Positions 9,475-19,674 of a stretch of DNA of 64,000 nucleotides are shown one piece after another. The translations under genes and the position numbers were made by a program. Under the pieces are notes generated by a model. That model searched no databases. It worked only from the letters and a program-made list of their open reading frames with translations, and was not told the origin of the DNA. The first letter of the stretch is position 1. Each line of letters begins with the position of its first letter. The DNA comes from Thermoanaerobaculia bacterium (lineage in GTDB: Bacteria; Acidobacteriota; Thermoanaerobaculia; Thermoanaerobaculales; Sulfomarinibacteraceae). The DNA lies in NCBI GenBank assembly GCA_027061805.1, contig JAMOWA010000057.1, positions 1 through 64,000 on the forward strand, written 5' to 3'.

Positions 9475-10658
9475 CCGGCCACCCCCTCGAGGAAGTCCGC
9501 CAGCGTCTCCGCAGCCACACCGGGATGATGACCGCCCTTCACGTAGGTCTCCCTCGCCCGCACGCGCCGTTCTCCACCGGTCGTCCCGCCCCGTTCCCGG
9601 TCGATGGAGACCAGGAGGCGGGCCAGCTCCGCCATGGCCGACGGACCGGGCGTGATGCGAGGGGCCGCGTCGATGGGCCATTCCAGGAACTGATGGAGCC
9701 CCCCCACCGCCACCGGTGTCCCCGCGGCGAGGAAGCGAAGCACCGCCGCCGAGGTCTCGCCCGCCGAGGGCGTCCGGAGCACCACCCCCAGGTCCGCCGC
9801 CGCCGGGAGCCGCCGGAGAGTCCGCGGGTCCACCCATCCGGTCGCCGCGACGTTCCCCTCCAGCCCGAGTCTCGCCGCCGCCTCGAGGATGGGCTCGGCC
9901 GCCCCCTCCCCCACCAGGACCAGCCGGACGGGAACCCCCAGCCTCCGGGCCACCGCCAGCCCTCCCACGATCTCGGCGAGGCCCTTGGCGGGGGTGAGGA
10001 AACCCAGGTGCATCACCACGAGGCCTCCATCCGCGGCCCCGATGGAGCCACGGAGCGAGGCGCGGTCCAGCTCCTCCCCTGGATCCTCCGTGGGCAACGG
10101 CAGTACCAGGATCGGGAGATCCGGCCTGTCGTCCCCCACCTGGCCGGCCGCCCACCGGGAGTGGACCACGACGGCGCGGGCGCCCTCGAGGAACGCCTTC
10201 CTGGCCGGGAACAGGAAGGGGTCGCGTCGCCCGGAGAAACCCACTCCCCTGGCCCTGGCCAGCACGGGACCCGCCACGGGCTCCGCCATGCCCAGCATTC
10301 CGGCGTAGGCCGCCATGTCTCCACGGGTGACCGTCGCCTCCACCAGGAGGTGGTGGAGCACCAGGTCGTGGAGGACCACCACGGGGCGCCCCTCCCCCAG
10401 CCGCGGGACGAGCCACAGGTGGTGGGGGTTGTTGCCAAGGTTGAGCACCGGGACCTCGCCCGGCAGCAGGGGGGCATCCGCCGGGACCGGCTCGCAGCCC
10501 GGGCACAGCCCGGCGATGCGGTCGGCCTCGCACCCGGGGGGCACCAGGACCCGCACCGCGCAGCGGCGGGCCAGCCGCGGAAGGAGCTCCACGGCGTAGT
10601 CGCTCACGCCGGACTTCACGGGCGGCAGGGGGGAACCCCAGAGGATCCGGACGTCCAC
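9471..10658 (-). CDS. Family-4 type (GT-B) glycosyltransferase
   Basis: 395-residue glycosyltransferase of the group 1 (GT-B) fold. The N-terminal domain begins MDVRILWGSPLPPVKSGVSD, a typical acceptor-domain opening with the SGVSDY loop. The C-terminal domain has the nucleotide-sugar region with LVLVGEGAAEP, ATGWVDPRTL and a PSAGETSAAVLRFLAAGTPV segment in place of the usual EPFG motif. The acceptor and donor are not predictable. Start is a GTG at 10658 with TAGGGT six bases upstream. It forms a coupled pair with the downstream NUDIX gene. Confidence 0.88.
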   Translation of the reverse strand: MDVRILWGSPLPPVKSGVSDYAVELLPRLARRCAVRVLVPPGCEADRIAGLCPGCEPVPADAPLLPGEVPVLNLGNNPHHLWLVPRLGEGRPVVVLHDLVLHHLLVEATVTRGDMAAYAGMLGMAEPVAGPVLARARGVGFSGRRDPFLFPARKAFLEGARAVVVHSRWAAGQVGDDRPDLPILVLPLPTEDPGEELDRASLRGSIGAADGGLVVMHLGFLTPAKGLAEIVGGLAVARRLGVPVRLVLVGEGAAEPILEAAARLGLEGNVAATGWVDPRTLRRLPAAADLGVVLRTPSAGETSAAVLRFLAAGTPVAVGGLHQFLEWPIDAAPRITPGPSAMAELARLLVSIDRERGGTTGGERRVRARETYVKGGHHPGVAAETLADFLEGVAG

Positions 10659-10664
10659 GGAGCA

Positions 10665-10670
10665 ACCCTA
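10665..10670 (-). promoter_or_regulatory. Probable -10 element (TAGGGT) for the glycosyltransferase gene
   Basis: On the minus strand TAGGGT ends 6 bases before the GTG start at 10658, with no ribosome-binding site between; leaderless arrangement. Confidence 0.45.
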
Positions 10671-10699
10671 CCACGCACCCCGGGGGGACCTCCCTCCTG

Positions 10700-10705
10700 T
10701 AAGAT
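10700..10705 (+). promoter_or_regulatory. Probable extended -10 element (TG-TAAGAT context) for the 81-aa gene
   Basis: CCTGTAAGAT precedes the GTG at 10712 by 6 bases, with no Shine-Dalgarno sequence. It is divergent from the glycosyltransferase promoter 30 bases away. Confidence 0.45.
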
Positions 10706-10711
10706 GTCGGG

Positions 10712-10957
10712 GTGAAGGTGCTCCGCTTCCTGCTGATCGTGGTCTACGTGGGCTACCTGGTCCACGTGGGTCTCATGATGCTGCTGCTGCCGTGGAACGC
10801 CGTCTGGCCCCTCCTCCTGTCACGGATGCCCCCGCAGGCGGCCCTGGTCCTCGACGCCCCCGCCGTGCGCGGGGCCATCAGCGGTTTCGGGCTCCTGCAC
10901 CTCCTGCTGCTGGCCGCCGAGCTCTTCACGCCTCGCAGCCCGGGAGCCGCCCGGTGA
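10712..10957 (+). CDS. Small two-helix membrane protein, function unknown
   Basis: 81 residues with two hydrophobic segments (about 5-30, LLIVVYVGYLVHVGLMMLLL, and about 58-72). I do not recognise the family. The GTG start is supported by the -10-like element six bases upstream and by the 4-base GTGA overlap with acpS, which shows translational coupling and argues that this is a real gene. Confidence 0.7.
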   Translation: MKVLRFLLIVVYVGYLVHVGLMMLLLPWNAVWPLLLSRMPPQAALVLDAPAVRGAISGFGLLHLLLLAAELFTPRSPGAAR

Positions 10958-11346
10958 TCACTGGGATCGGCCTCGACCTCGTCGCCGTGGCCCGGGTGGA
11001 ACGGATGCTTGCCGGGCACCGCGAGCGCTTCCTCCGGCGCTGCTTCACCGCGCACGAGGTGCTCAGGCCCGGTGACGCCGAACACCTGGCCGGTCTCCTG
11101 GCCGCCAAGGAGGCGGCCTACAAGGCCCTCGGCGCGAGCCGGGGTTCCGGGATCTCCTGGCACCACCTCGAGGTCTGCCGCGACGGCCCCGGCTCGCCTC
11201 CCCGCCTGGCCCTCCACGGGCCCGCAGGGGAACGGGCCGCGGAGCTGGGGGTCACCCGTGCCCACCTGAGCGTCACCCATCACGGGGGCCTCGCCGCCGC
11301 CATCGTCGTTCTCGAGGCGGAGCCCCCGGAAAGCCGGCAGGGGTAA
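10954..11346 (+). CDS. acpS: Holo-[acyl-carrier-protein] synthase
   Basis: Transfers the 4'-phosphopantetheine arm of CoA to acyl carrier protein. The 130-residue protein has the AcpS signatures: VITGIGLDLVAVARVER with the metal-binding Asp, and the LLAAKEAAYKAL block with the second metal ligand Glu; the C-terminal LSVTHHGGLAAAIVV strand also fits. The GTG start at 10954 overlaps the preceding stop (GTGA). The length matches the usual 120-130 residues. Confidence 0.93.
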   Translation: MITGIGLDLVAVARVERMLAGHRERFLRRCFTAHEVLRPGDAEHLAGLLAAKEAAYKALGASRGSGISWHHLEVCRDGPGSPPRLALHGPAGERAAELGVTRAHLSVTHHGGLAAAIVVLEAEPPESRQG

Positions 11347-11349
11347 ACT
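11344..11349 (+). promoter_or_regulatory. Probable -10 element (TAAACT) for the receiver gene
   Basis: TAAACT overlaps the acpS stop codon and ends 7 bases before the ATG at 11357, with no Shine-Dalgarno sequence. It suggests a leaderless transcript for the response regulator. Confidence 0.4.
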
Positions 11350-11356
11350 GGGTAGC

Positions 11357-11743
11357 ATGGAAGGGCGGGTTCTCATCGTCGACGACGAGCCGTACATCCT
11401 GAAGATCCTCTCGTTCAAGCTCCGCCGCGAGGGCCTCACCACCCACGAGGCCGTCTCTGCCGAGGAGGCGCTGGAGGTCCTCGGGGAGCGGTCCGTGGAC
11501 CTGCTCCTGCTCGACGTGGCGCTGGCCACCCCCACCAACGGTTTCGAGCTGGCCCGGCGGATCCGGCAGAATCCGGAGTGGAAGGACCTGCCCATCATCA
11601 TGCTCACCGCCCGCCACCTGGCCGACGACGTCCGGATGGGGCGTGAGGTGGGGGCCGTGGGCTACATCACCAAGCCCTTCTCCACCACCGAGGTCGTCGA
11701 GCGCATCCGCGAGATCCTGGAGGGGCCGGCGGGGAACAACTGA
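11357..11743 (+). CDS. Stand-alone response-regulator receiver protein
   Basis: A 128-residue CheY-like receiver with no output domain. The acidic pocket (VDDE, residues 8-11), the phosphoacceptor Asp53 in LLLLDVAL, Thr84 in MLTAR and Lys106 in TKPF are all present, so phosphorylation should be possible. No histidine kinase is adjacent; the only one in the window lies near 50 kb. Immediately after its stop the same frame stays open and runs into a hemolysin-III remnant. Confidence 0.92.
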   Translation: MEGRVLIVDDEPYILKILSFKLRREGLTTHEAVSAEEALEVLGERSVDLLLLDVALATPTNGFELARRIRQNPEWKDLPIIMLTARHLADDVRMGREVGAVGYITKPFSTTEVVERIREILEGPAGNN

Positions 11744-11779
11744 GGACCCCGACCGGGCCCTCCACCTCCGGCAGGACTC

Positions 11780-11944
11780 GAGGTCCTGGAAGTGCTGGCC
11801 GGCGGCGGGCTCGCCTATACCGGTGGCCTCGCATTCGACGTCTGGCGCCGGTTGCCCTGCCACCACGCCATCTGGCACCTCTTCGTCCTGGCCGGGGCCT
11901 CGCTCCACGACACCGCCATCCTGCGCCTCGTCGTACCCCTGTGA
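11780..11944 (+). pseudogene. C-terminal remnant of a hemolysin III (HlyIII/AdipoR-type) membrane protein
   Basis: The 54 codons before the TGA at 11942-11944 read as the last part of a HlyIII-family protein: a GGGLAYTGGLAFDVWRR segment, then HHAIWHLFVLAGASLHDTAI, which carries the family's conserved HxxxHxxVxxxxxxH histidine pattern. No start codon or N-terminal two thirds exists upstream, because the receiver gene's stop lies 36 bases before, in the same frame. I read it as a decayed gene whose front was lost when the receiver gene came to lie beside it. Confidence 0.75.
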
Positions 11945-11958
11945 CCAGGCCCGGCGGC

Positions 11959-11987
11959 TTGACGCTCCCGGCGGTGGCGCGTAGGCT
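11959..11987 (+). promoter_or_regulatory. Probable sigma-70-type promoter of ileS
   Basis: TTGACG (11959-11964), a 17-base spacer and TAGGCT (11982-11987) precede ileS. Unlike several neighbours, this unit has a short leader with a GGAGG site before the ATG. Confidence 0.6.
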
Positions 11988-12011
11988 CACACTCCGGAGG
12001 CCGGAAAGCCC

Positions 12012-14840
12012 ATGTACCGCAAGACACTGAACCTTCCGAAGACGGCATTCCCCATGCGGGCCCAGCTGCCCCAGCGCGAACCCCAACGCCTCGAGCGCTG
12101 GAAGGAGATGGACCTCTACGGGGCCATCCGGCGTGCCCGTGAGGGCGCCCCCTTCTTCGTCCTCCACGACGGTCCACCCTACGCCAACGGCCACATCCAC
12201 ATGGGGCACGCGCTCAACAAGATCCTGAAGGACATCATCGTCAGGTCGCGCTCCATGATGGGCTTCGACGCGCCCTACGTGCCGGGCTGGGACTGCCACG
12301 GTCTGCCCATCGAGCACCAGGTGGACAAGAAGCTGGGATCGAAGAAGCGGGAGATGTCCGTCGCCGAGATCCGGCGTGCCTGCCGGGAGTACGCGGCACG
12401 CTTCGTGGAGATCCAGAGGGAGGAGTTCGAGAGGCTGGGTGTCCTGGGAACCTGGGACGACCCCTACCTCACCATGGACTTCGCCTACGAGGCCGAGATC
12501 GCGGGGGCCCTGCATGCCTTCATGCTGGCCGGCCAGGTGGAACGCGGCCTCAAGCCCGTGCACTGGTGCACCTCCTGCCGCACGGCGCTGGCCGAGGCGG
12601 AGGTGGAGTACGACGAGCACACGAGCCCCTCCATCACCGTGGCCTTCGAGCTCTCCGGTGACGCCCGGGAGGCCCTGGGAATCCCCGAGGGCACCCCCGC
12701 GGCCGCGCTCATCTGGACCACCACGCCCTGGACCCTGCCGGCGAACCTGGCCATCGCGCTCCACCCGGACTTCGAGTACGTCCTCGTGGAGCAGGACGGC
12801 AGGCTGTGGATCCTGGCCGCGGACCTCCGGGAGGCCGTGGCGAAGGCCGCGGGCTGGGGCGAGGCGAGGGTGGTGCGGACCTTCCGGGGTTCCGTGCTGG
12901 AGAACACCCACTACCGGCATCCCCTGCTCGACCGCGAGGGGGTCTTCATCCTGGGTGAGCACGTGACCCTGGAACAGGGCACCGGCCTGGTCCACACGGC
13001 CCCCGGGCACGGTGCGGAGGACCACGTGGTGGGCCAGCGCTACGGCCTGGAGCCCTTCGCCCCCGTGGACGACGGCGGCCGCTTCACGGCAGCCGCCGGC
13101 CCCTGGGAGGGGCTCCACGTGTTCAGGGCGAACCCGGAGATCGTGGCGGCGCTCGAGGAGCGCGGCGCGCTGGTGGCCCACGAGACCCTCGGGCACGCCT
13201 ACCCCCACTGCTGGCGGTGCAAGAACCCGGTGATCTTCCGGGCCACGCCCCAGTGGTTCATCAGCATGGACCGCAACGGGCTCCGGGAGAACGCCCTCCG
13301 CGACCTCCGGGACGTGGAGTGGATCCCCCGATGGGGGGAGGCCCGGATCGAGGGAATGATCGAGAACCGGCCGGACTGGTGCATCTCGCGCCAGCGTCTC
13401 TGGGGCGTCCCCATCACCGTCGTCACCTGCCGTGCGTGCGACACACCGGTGATCGACGAGGCGGTCTTCGCCCACATCCGTGCCCTCTTCGCCGAGCATG
13501 GGACCGACATCTGGTTCGAGCTCCCGCCGGAGAGGCTGGTTCCCGGCGGCTTCGCCTGTCCCGAGTGCGGCGGCACGGACTTCGCCAAGGAGACCGACAT
13601 CCTCGACGTGTGGTTCGACTCGGGCGTCAGCCACCTGGCCGTGTGCGACACCGACCGTTTCGGCCTCCGCTGGCCCGTGGACCTCTACGTGGAGGGGCAG
13701 GACCAGTACCGTGGCTGGTTCCAGTCCTCCCTCCTGGTGTCCGAGGGCATCAAGGGCCGCCCCCCCTTCCGCCAGGTGCTCACCCACGGCTTCGTGGTGG
13801 ACGCCGACGGCCGCAAGATGTCCAAGTCCCTGGGCAATGTGGTGACCCCGCAGCAGCTTCTCAAGCAGTACGGCGCCGACATCCTGAGGCTGTGGGTCGC
13901 CATGGTGGAGTTCCGGGAGGACCTCAGGATCTCGGACGAGATCATGACCCGGAACGCCGAGGCCTACCGGAAGATCCGCAACACGCTCCGCTTCCTCCTC
14001 GCCAACCTCGCCGACTTCGATCCCGAGAGGCACACCGTCCCGATTGCTGAGATCGGCGGCCTGGACGGCTTCATGCTCCGGCGGGCCCGTGCCCTGGCGG
14101 AACGGGTGGTGGCCGCCTACGAGGCCTACGAGCTCTCCACGGTGTTCCACCGCGTCCTCAACTTCTGCACGGTGGACCTCTCCAGCCTCTACCTCGACGT
14201 GCTCAAGGACCGGCTCTACTGCGACCACCCGGACGACCCGGGCCGGCGGGCGGCCCAGACCGCGCTGTGGCACATCGCCCGGTCGCTGCTCACTCTCCTG
14301 GCGCCGGTGCTGTCCTTCACCGCCGACGAGGCCTGGGAGCACCTGCCCGGCACCCGGGAGCCCTCGGTCCACCTGGCGGGCTTCGACAGGCTGGAGAACG
14401 TCCCGGAGGACCCCGGGGCCGATGCGCGCTGGGAGCGTCTCCTGGCCCTGCGGGAGGTGGCCTACCGGCAGCTCGAGGAGCTCCGGCAGGCCGAGAGGAT
14501 CGGCAAGTCGCTCCAGGCCAGGGCCATTCTCACCGGCGACGCGGCGGCGCTTCGCGCCGACATCGCGGCGTGCGGCGCGGAGCTGGCCGAGCTGCTCATC
14601 GTCTCGGACGTGGTCTTCGAGCCCGGCGGTGACGGCGAGCCACTGGAGGCCTACCCCGGCCTCTCCCTGCGTTGCGAGCCGTGGGATGCCCCCACCTGCG
14701 AGCGGTGCTGGAAGCACATGGCGACACCCGTGGACGACCCGGAGCTTCCCGGCCTGTGCGAGCGGTGCCACGGCGTCGTCCGGCGTCTCCTGGCCGAGGG
14801 GCACGTGCAGCTGGAGGACGGGAAAGACCGGGAATCGTGA
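12012..14840 (+). CDS. ileS: Isoleucyl-tRNA synthetase
   Basis: Class I synthetase (942 residues) that charges tRNA-Ile in the cytoplasm. It shows the HIGH-type motif ([16 protein letters not shown]), the CP1 editing-domain tryptophan-rich strip ([11 protein letters not shown]), the [10 protein letters not shown] block, the KMSKS loop ([10 protein letters not shown]) and a C-terminal zinc knuckle with two CxxC pairs (CERCWKH and LCERCHG). It begins an operon with lspA, lgt and rluD; ileS-lspA linkage is common in bacteria. Confidence 0.98.
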   Translation: MYRKTLNLPKTAFPMRAQLPQREPQRLERWKEMDLYGAIRRAREGAPFFVLHDGPPYANGHIHMGHALNKILKDIIVRSRSMMGFDAPYVPGWDCHGLPIEHQVDKKLGSKKREMSVAEIRRACREYAARFVEIQREEFERLGVLGTWDDPYLTMDFAYEAEIAGALHAFMLAGQVERGLKPVHWCTSCRTALAEAEVEYDEHTSPSITVAFELSGDAREALGIPEGTPAAALIWTTTPWTLPANLAIALHPDFEYVLVEQDGRLWILAADLREAVAKAAGWGEARVVRTFRGSVLENTHYRHPLLDREGVFILGEHVTLEQGTGLVHTAPGHGAEDHVVGQRYGLEPFAPVDDGGRFTAAAGPWEGLHVFRANPEIVAALEERGALVAHETLGHAYPHCWRCKNPVIFRATPQWFISMDRNGLRENALRDLRDVEWIPRWGEARIEGMIENRPDWCISRQRLWGVPITVVTCRACDTPVIDEAVFAHIRALFAEHGTDIWFELPPERLVPGGFACPECGGTDFAKETDILDVWFDSGVSHLAVCDTDRFGLRWPVDLYVEGQDQYRGWFQSSLLVSEGIKGRPPFRQVLTHGFVVDADGRKMSKSLGNVVTPQQLLKQYGADILRLWVAMVEFREDLRISDEIMTRNAEAYRKIRNTLRFLLANLADFDPERHTVPIAEIGGLDGFMLRRARALAERVVAAYEAYELSTVFHRVLNFCTVDLSSLYLDVLKDRLYCDHPDDPGRRAAQTALWHIARSLLTLLAPVLSFTADEAWEHLPGTREPSVHLAGFDRLENVPEDPGADARWERLLALREVAYRQLEELRQAERIGKSLQARAILTGDAAALRADIAACGAELAELLIVSDVVFEPGGDGEPLEAYPGLSLRCEPWDAPTCERCWKHMATPVDDPELPGLCERCHGVVRRLLAEGHVQLEDGKDRES

Positions 14841-15343
14841 TGCGCAGGGCCCTCCCCTGGATCGTGGCCCTGGCGGTCCTCGTCCTGGACCGCGTCACCA
14901 AGGCCGCCATCCTCCGCTGCCTCCCGGAGGGGGGATGGCAGCCGGTGCTGCCGGGCCTCTCCCTCACCCACGTCCACAACCGGGGCATCGCCTTCAGCCT
15001 CTTCGCCGACGGCGGTCCCCTGACCCGGGTGGTCCTGCAGCTCCTGGTCACGCTCGCGGTGGCCATCATCGCCTGGCTGGTGTACCGCCACGGCGCCCGG
15101 GGGCTGGCGGCCGGCACGGCGCTGGGTCTCATCCTGGGCGGAGCGGCCGGCAACCTGGTGGACCGGATGCTCTACGGCTGGGTCGTGGACTTCATCCACC
15201 TCTGGGTCCGGATCGGGGACCGGACCTGGTCCTGGCCCGACTTCAACGTGGCCGACAGTGCCATCACGGTGGGGGCGGTGCTCCTGGTCCTGGGCGAATT
15301 CCGGCACCCCGCGGAGGGCGCGAATGCACCCCATCCTGATTGA
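14840..15343 (+). CDS. lspA: Prolipoprotein signal peptidase (signal peptidase II)
   Basis: Inner-membrane aspartyl protease that removes lipoprotein signal peptides after lipidation. 167 residues with four hydrophobic segments, the HVHNRGIAFS block and the two catalytic aspartates, Asp108 in GNLVDRM and Asp139 in FNVADSAIT. The ATG overlaps the ileS stop by one base. It overlaps lgt at its 3' end by 20 bases, so the two lipoprotein-maturation genes are coupled. Confidence 0.97.
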   Translation: MRRALPWIVALAVLVLDRVTKAAILRCLPEGGWQPVLPGLSLTHVHNRGIAFSLFADGGPLTRVVLQLLVTLAVAIIAWLVYRHGARGLAAGTALGLILGGAAGNLVDRMLYGWVVDFIHLWVRIGDRTWSWPDFNVADSAITVGAVLLVLGEFRHPAEGANAPHPD

Positions 15344-16106
15344 TCTCGGTTTCTTCCAGCTGCCCACCTACGGCGTCATCCTGCTCACGGGGGTGGCACT
15401 GGCCCTCTGGACGGCCCACCGGCGGGCCCGCGCGGCCGGCATGGACGCCGACCGGATCGTGGACCTGGCGCTCTGGATCGTCATCTGGGCGCTCCTGGGA
15501 GCGAAGGCGCTCCTGGTGCTGGTGGAGCTCCCCCGCTACCTCTCCAATCCCGCAGAGCTGCTGGGCGTGGTCCGGGCCGGGGGCGTGTTCCTCGGAGGGC
15601 TCCTGGCCGGCCTGCTCGCCGGCTGGGTCCTCCTCAGGCGCTACGGGCTCCGGTTCCTCCCCACCGCGGACGCACTGATCCCCTCGGTCTCCCTCGGCCA
15701 GGCCATCGGACGGATCGGTTGCCTCATGGCCGGATGCTGCTGGGGCGCCCACTGCGACCTGCCCTGGGCCGTCACCTACACCGACCCCCGGGCCGCGCAC
15801 AACGTGGGCACCCCGCTCGGCGTGCCCCTCCATCCCTTCCCCGCCTACGCCTTTCTCTTCAACATCACGCTCTACGGCATCCTGGCGTGGCTCTTCCGCC
15901 GGTCCGGGGGCACCGGGAGGGTCCTGGCCACCTACCTCGTCCTGTACGGTACGGGCCGCTTCCTCCTGGAGTTCACACGGGGCGACGCGGCGCGGGGCTT
16001 CGTCCTCGGCGGTCTCCTCTCCACGAGCCAGTTCATCGCCCTGATCCTGGTGGCCGCGGGGACCGGACTGCACCTCTGGCTGGGGCGCCGCCCACGGGAA
16101 TCGTGA
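15324..16106 (+). CDS. lgt: Prolipoprotein diacylglyceryl transferase
   Basis: Adds diacylglycerol to the lipobox cysteine, the step before LspA acts. 260 residues, about seven membrane helices, with the family signature around GQAIGRIGCLMAGCCWG and the C-terminal GRFLLEFTRGD block. The ATG at 15324 lies inside the end of lspA. Lipoproteins in this window (LptE, a DUF3568-like protein, a LEA14-like protein, a prolyl oligopeptidase with a lipobox) would be its substrates. Confidence 0.97.
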   Translation: MHPILIDLGFFQLPTYGVILLTGVALALWTAHRRARAAGMDADRIVDLALWIVIWALLGAKALLVLVELPRYLSNPAELLGVVRAGGVFLGGLLAGLLAGWVLLRRYGLRFLPTADALIPSVSLGQAIGRIGCLMAGCCWGAHCDLPWAVTYTDPRAAHNVGTPLGVPLHPFPAYAFLFNITLYGILAWLFRRSGGTGRVLATYLVLYGTGRFLLEFTRGDAARGFVLGGLLSTSQFIALILVAAGTGLHLWLGRRPRES

Positions 16107-17053
16107 GCCGGAGCCATCGCCTCACCGTTCCTCCCAAGCTCCATGGAGCGCGTCTGGACGTCTGCCTCGCCAGGCTCGGGCCGGGCTGGACCCGCTCCAG
16201 GGCCCGCCGGCTCATCGACGGCGGCCACGTGACGCTCGATGGCGAGCAGCCCAGGCCTTCGGCCCCCGTCACCGCAGGAGCCACCATCGTCGTCGAGGAG
16301 CCGGACCCGGAACCCTCCGGCATCGAGCCCGAGGCCATGGAGCTTGCCATCGTCTTCGAGGACGAGCACATCCTAGTCCTGGACAAGCCCGCAGGACTGG
16401 TGATCCATCCCGCCACCGGGAACCCCTCCGGCACCCTGGTCAACGCCCTCCTCCACCACTGCCGCGACCTCTCCGGGATCGGTGGCGTGGAGCGGCCGGG
16501 CATCGTCCACCGCCTGGACAAGGACACCACGGGTCTCATGGTGGTGGCCAAGAACGACTCGGCCCACCAGCGTCTGGCGCTGTCCTTCCGCCGCCGCCAG
16601 GTCCGCAAGACCTACCTGGCCGTGTGCTACGGCAACCCCTCCGGCGACGAGGGCGTGGTGGACGCCCCCATCGGCCGGCACCCGCGCGAGCGCCAGCGCA
16701 TGGCCGTGACCCCCTCCGGCCGCCCCTCCCGCACGCTCTGGAAGATCCGCGAGCGCTTCGAGGGCAGCTGCCTGCTCGCCTGCACCCTGGTCACCGGCAG
16801 GACACACCAGATCAGGGTCCACATGGCCCACCTGGGCCACGCACTGGTGGGAGACCCCCTCTACGCCGGGCGGCAGTGGCGCAACCTCGCGGATCCCCGG
16901 AAGGCCGCCGCCTGCCGCGACTTTCCGCGCCAGGCCCTCCACTCCTGGCGCCTGGAGCTGGCCCACCCCGCCACGGGTGAGATCCTGAGCTTCGAGGCCC
17001 CCCTTCCCGCCGACATGGAGGGCCTGCTCGAGACGCTCCGGTCCGGGGACTGA
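16103..17053 (+). CDS. rluD: RluD/RluA-family large-subunit pseudouridine synthase
   Basis: Converts uridines in 23S rRNA to pseudouridine. 316 residues: an N-terminal S4 RNA-binding domain (about 10-75, [20 protein letters not shown]) and a catalytic domain with the RluA signature [18 protein letters not shown], where the Asp is the nucleophile. The late block [20 protein letters not shown] also matches. The GTG start at 16103 overlaps the lgt stop (GTGA). The assignment to RluD rather than RluA/RluC is by the S4 domain and overall layout. Confidence 0.9.
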   Translation: MSRSHRLTVPPKLHGARLDVCLARLGPGWTRSRARRLIDGGHVTLDGEQPRPSAPVTAGATIVVEEPDPEPSGIEPEAMELAIVFEDEHILVLDKPAGLVIHPATGNPSGTLVNALLHHCRDLSGIGGVERPGIVHRLDKDTTGLMVVAKNDSAHQRLALSFRRRQVRKTYLAVCYGNPSGDEGVVDAPIGRHPRERQRMAVTPSGRPSRTLWKIRERFEGSCLLACTLVTGRTHQIRVHMAHLGHALVGDPLYAGRQWRNLADPRKAAACRDFPRQALHSWRLELAHPATGEILSFEAPLPADMEGLLETLRSGD

Positions 17054-17076
17054 CACCCGCCGCATGGACCGGGAAC

Positions 17077-19380
17077 GTGCCCGCCGGAATGGACGACGGC
17101 CGGATCCCGTTGTCCTGGATGATGCGATCACGTCTCATATCCTTCATCACCTGGACGTTCGTCCTTGCCGTCCTCCCGGGAGCCGCCATGCCGTCCGATA
17201 CCACCCCAACCCCCACCCACAAGAACCGCCTTGCCGGGGAGAAGAGCCCCTACCTGCTCCAGCACGCCGAAAACCCAGTGGACTGGTACCCCTGGGGCGA
17301 GGAGGCCTTCGAGAGGGCCCGCAGGGAGGACAGGCCCATCTTCCTCTCCATCGGCTACGCCACCTGTCACTGGTGCCACGTGATGGAGCGGGAGAGCTTC
17401 GAGGACCCCGAGGTGGCCGCCCTGCTCAACGAGCACTTCGTGGCCATCAAGGTGGACCGGGAGGAGCGCCCCGACATCGACCAGGTCTACATGACCGTCT
17501 GCCAGATGCTCACGGGCTCGGGTGGCTGGCCACTGACCATCGTGATGACGCCGGACCGCAAGCCCTTCTTCGCCGGCACATACTTCCCCAGGCACGGACG
17601 CTTCAACAGGCCCGGCATGATGGAGCTGCTGCCCAGGATCGCGGAGATGTGGCGGACCCGGCGCGAGGAGCTGGTCGCCTCGGCCTCGGAGATCACCGCC
17701 CACCTGGTCCGGGCGACCTTGGCACCCGGTACGGGGGATGCCGTGTCCGCGGCCACGCTGGACATGGCGTACCGCCAGCTCTCGGGGAGATTCGATCACG
17801 AGCACGGCGGTTTCGGAACGCGCCCGAAGTTCCCCACACCCCACAACCTGACCTTCCTGCTCCGCCAGTACCACCGCACGGGCACGTCCCACGCCCGCCA
17901 GATGGCCCTCCAGACGCTCCGTGCCATGCGGGCCGGTGGCATCCGGGACCACCTGGGGGGTGGCTTCCACCGCTACTCCACCGACGAGCGCTGGCTCGTC
18001 CCCCACTTCGAGAAGATGCTCTACGACCAGGCGGGGCTCACCCTGGCATACCTCGAGGCCTTCCAGGTGACGGGGGACGCGGAGCTGGCCGCCACCGCCC
18101 GGGAGATCCTCGCCTACGTCGAACGGGACCTCGCTGCACCCGGGGGCGGCTTCTCCTCGGCGGAGGATGCCGACAGCGAGGGCGTGGAGGGAAAGTTCTA
18201 CCTCTGGACCCTCGAGGAGATGAAGGCCCTGCTGAGCCCGGCAGAGCTCCGGGTGGCGGTGGCCGCGTGGAACGTGGAGGCCGAGGGCAACTGGGCCGAC
18301 GAGATCAGCGGTCTCTCCGACGGCACCAACATCCTCCATCGCACGGTGACCGACGGTGAGCTCGCCACCGGGCTGGATCTGTCCCCCACCCGGCTCCGGA
18401 GCGTGCTGGAGTCCGCACGCCAGAAGCTGTTCGACGCGCGCACGCACCGGGTCCGCCCCCCGCTGGACGACAAGGTGCTCACCGACTGGAACGGCCTCAT
18501 GATCGGGGCCTTCGCACGCGCCGCCGCAGTCCTCGGTGAGCCCAAACTGGCCACCACCGCGGCACGGGCGGCGGACTTTGTCCTGGAGAACCTCCGCGAC
18601 CGGCAGGGTGCCCTCCTCCACCGGTGGCGGGAGGGCGAGGCCTCCATCCCGGCCATGCTGGAGGACCACGCCTTCCTGGCCTTCGGCCTCCTGGAGCTCC
18701 ACCAGGCGACCCAGGATCCGCGGTGGCTCCGGCTGTCGCTGGAGCTCGTGGAGGAGGCGATCCAGCGCTACGGCGCGCCGGACGGTGGACTCCACAGGAC
18801 CGCTGCCGACGCCGAACCGTTGCTGGTCCGCCCCCGTGAGAGCCACGACGGGGCGCTCCCCTCGGGATCCTCCGTGATGGTCGAGGTCCTGCTCCGCCTG
18901 GCGCGCCTCACGGGGCGCGAGGAGCTGGAGGAGCGGGCCGCCTCCATCGTGGCCGCCGAGTCGGGCAGGATCCAGCGGGCCCCCGCGGGCCACACGGCCC
19001 TCCTCGGTGCCCTCCAGAGCCTGTACGCCCCCACCTTCGAGATCGTCGTGGCGGGTGATCCCGCTTCCGGGGACACCCGGAAGATGCTGGATGCCGTCCG
19101 GAGGGCCCACCTCCCGGGCTCCGTCCTGCTGTTGATTCCCCCGGGACCGGACGGAGAGTCCGCCAGGGAGCTGGCGCCCTTCGCACGGGAGCATCGCGCC
19201 ATCGAGGGCCGGGCCACCGCCTGGGTCTGCCGGGACCTCGCCTGCGACCTGCCCGTCACGGACCCGGAAGCGCTCGAGCGAAGCCTGGCCACCGCCCCCG
19301 GCTGTGGAGCTGTGGAGAACGGGGCCCCTTCCCCGTTCCCCACAGCCTCCACAGCCACGACGACGATCCTACCTTCCTGA
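17077..19380 (+). CDS. DUF255 thioredoxin-fold protein (YyaL/SPATA20 type)
   Basis: 767-residue protein. The thioredoxin-like domain (about 45-205) has the family hallmark [19 protein letters not shown] and a CHWC redox motif in [15 protein letters not shown]. It is followed by an (alpha/alpha)6 barrel resembling N-acylglucosamine epimerases, with [11 protein letters not shown] and [15 protein letters not shown]. The molecular role of the family is unsettled. The GTG at 17077 is the longest plausible start; the ATGs at 17119 and 17122 would give a cleaner signal-like sequence ([20 protein letters not shown]), so the protein may be exported. Confidence 0.9.
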   Translation: MPAGMDDGRIPLSWMMRSRLISFITWTFVLAVLPGAAMPSDTTPTPTHKNRLAGEKSPYLLQHAENPVDWYPWGEEAFERARREDRPIFLSIGYATCHWCHVMERESFEDPEVAALLNEHFVAIKVDREERPDIDQVYMTVCQMLTGSGGWPLTIVMTPDRKPFFAGTYFPRHGRFNRPGMMELLPRIAEMWRTRREELVASASEITAHLVRATLAPGTGDAVSAATLDMAYRQLSGRFDHEHGGFGTRPKFPTPHNLTFLLRQYHRTGTSHARQMALQTLRAMRAGGIRDHLGGGFHRYSTDERWLVPHFEKMLYDQAGLTLAYLEAFQVTGDAELAATAREILAYVERDLAAPGGGFSSAEDADSEGVEGKFYLWTLEEMKALLSPAELRVAVAAWNVEAEGNWADEISGLSDGTNILHRTVTDGELATGLDLSPTRLRSVLESARQKLFDARTHRVRPPLDDKVLTDWNGLMIGAFARAAAVLGEPKLATTAARAADFVLENLRDRQGALLHRWREGEASIPAMLEDHAFLAFGLLELHQATQDPRWLRLSLELVEEAIQRYGAPDGGLHRTAADAEPLLVRPRESHDGALPSGSSVMVEVLLRLARLTGREELEERAASIVAAESGRIQRAPAGHTALLGALQSLYAPTFEIVVAGDPASGDTRKMLDAVRRAHLPGSVLLLIPPGPDGESARELAPFAREHRAIEGRATAWVCRDLACDLPVTDPEALERSLATAPGCGAVENGAPSPFPTASTATTTILPS

Positions 19381-19674
19381 CATCAAGAACAACATACAAG
19401 GACGTTAGGAAGATACCAAGGGGAACGAAACGCACCAGACCGAGCCGCCAGGGCTCCGATGGCCAGTCATCGGTGCAAGAACGCCCCGGCAATCTTGAGA
19501 TTGCCAGTCGTGTGTGTCGGGACGCTTTCCTTCGCCTTAGCAAGAGGTATCGAGGTAAGGAGGTAAGAGCGTCGAACATCGGGCGGTCCCCCGGGAGTTC
19601 CCTCTCCCCGTTGCCCCTGCTCCCCTGCCCCTCAGCCGGCCATCCACGTTCCGACGTTCCTACCCCCTTGCGCC
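19381..19674 (+). other. Intergenic stretch without a recognisable gene
   Basis: 294 bases between converging genes. The first 200 bases are noticeably richer in A+T than their surroundings and carry no convincing reading frame. The last 100 bases contain a C-rich stretch with CTGCTCCCCTGCC that recurs near 52.78 kb. No terminator with a T-tract was seen. Confidence 0.5.

Noticed and set aside
8860-10674. Single 604-codon fusion of the glycosyltransferase region and NUDIX hydrolase
   Set aside because: Its N-terminal two thirds is the wrong frame of the glycosyltransferase gene; the true NUDIX start is the ATG at 9474, which overlaps that gene's stop.
11667-14804. 1045-codon minus-strand frame opposite ileS
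   Set aside because: Composition artefact antisense to an intact isoleucyl-tRNA synthetase.
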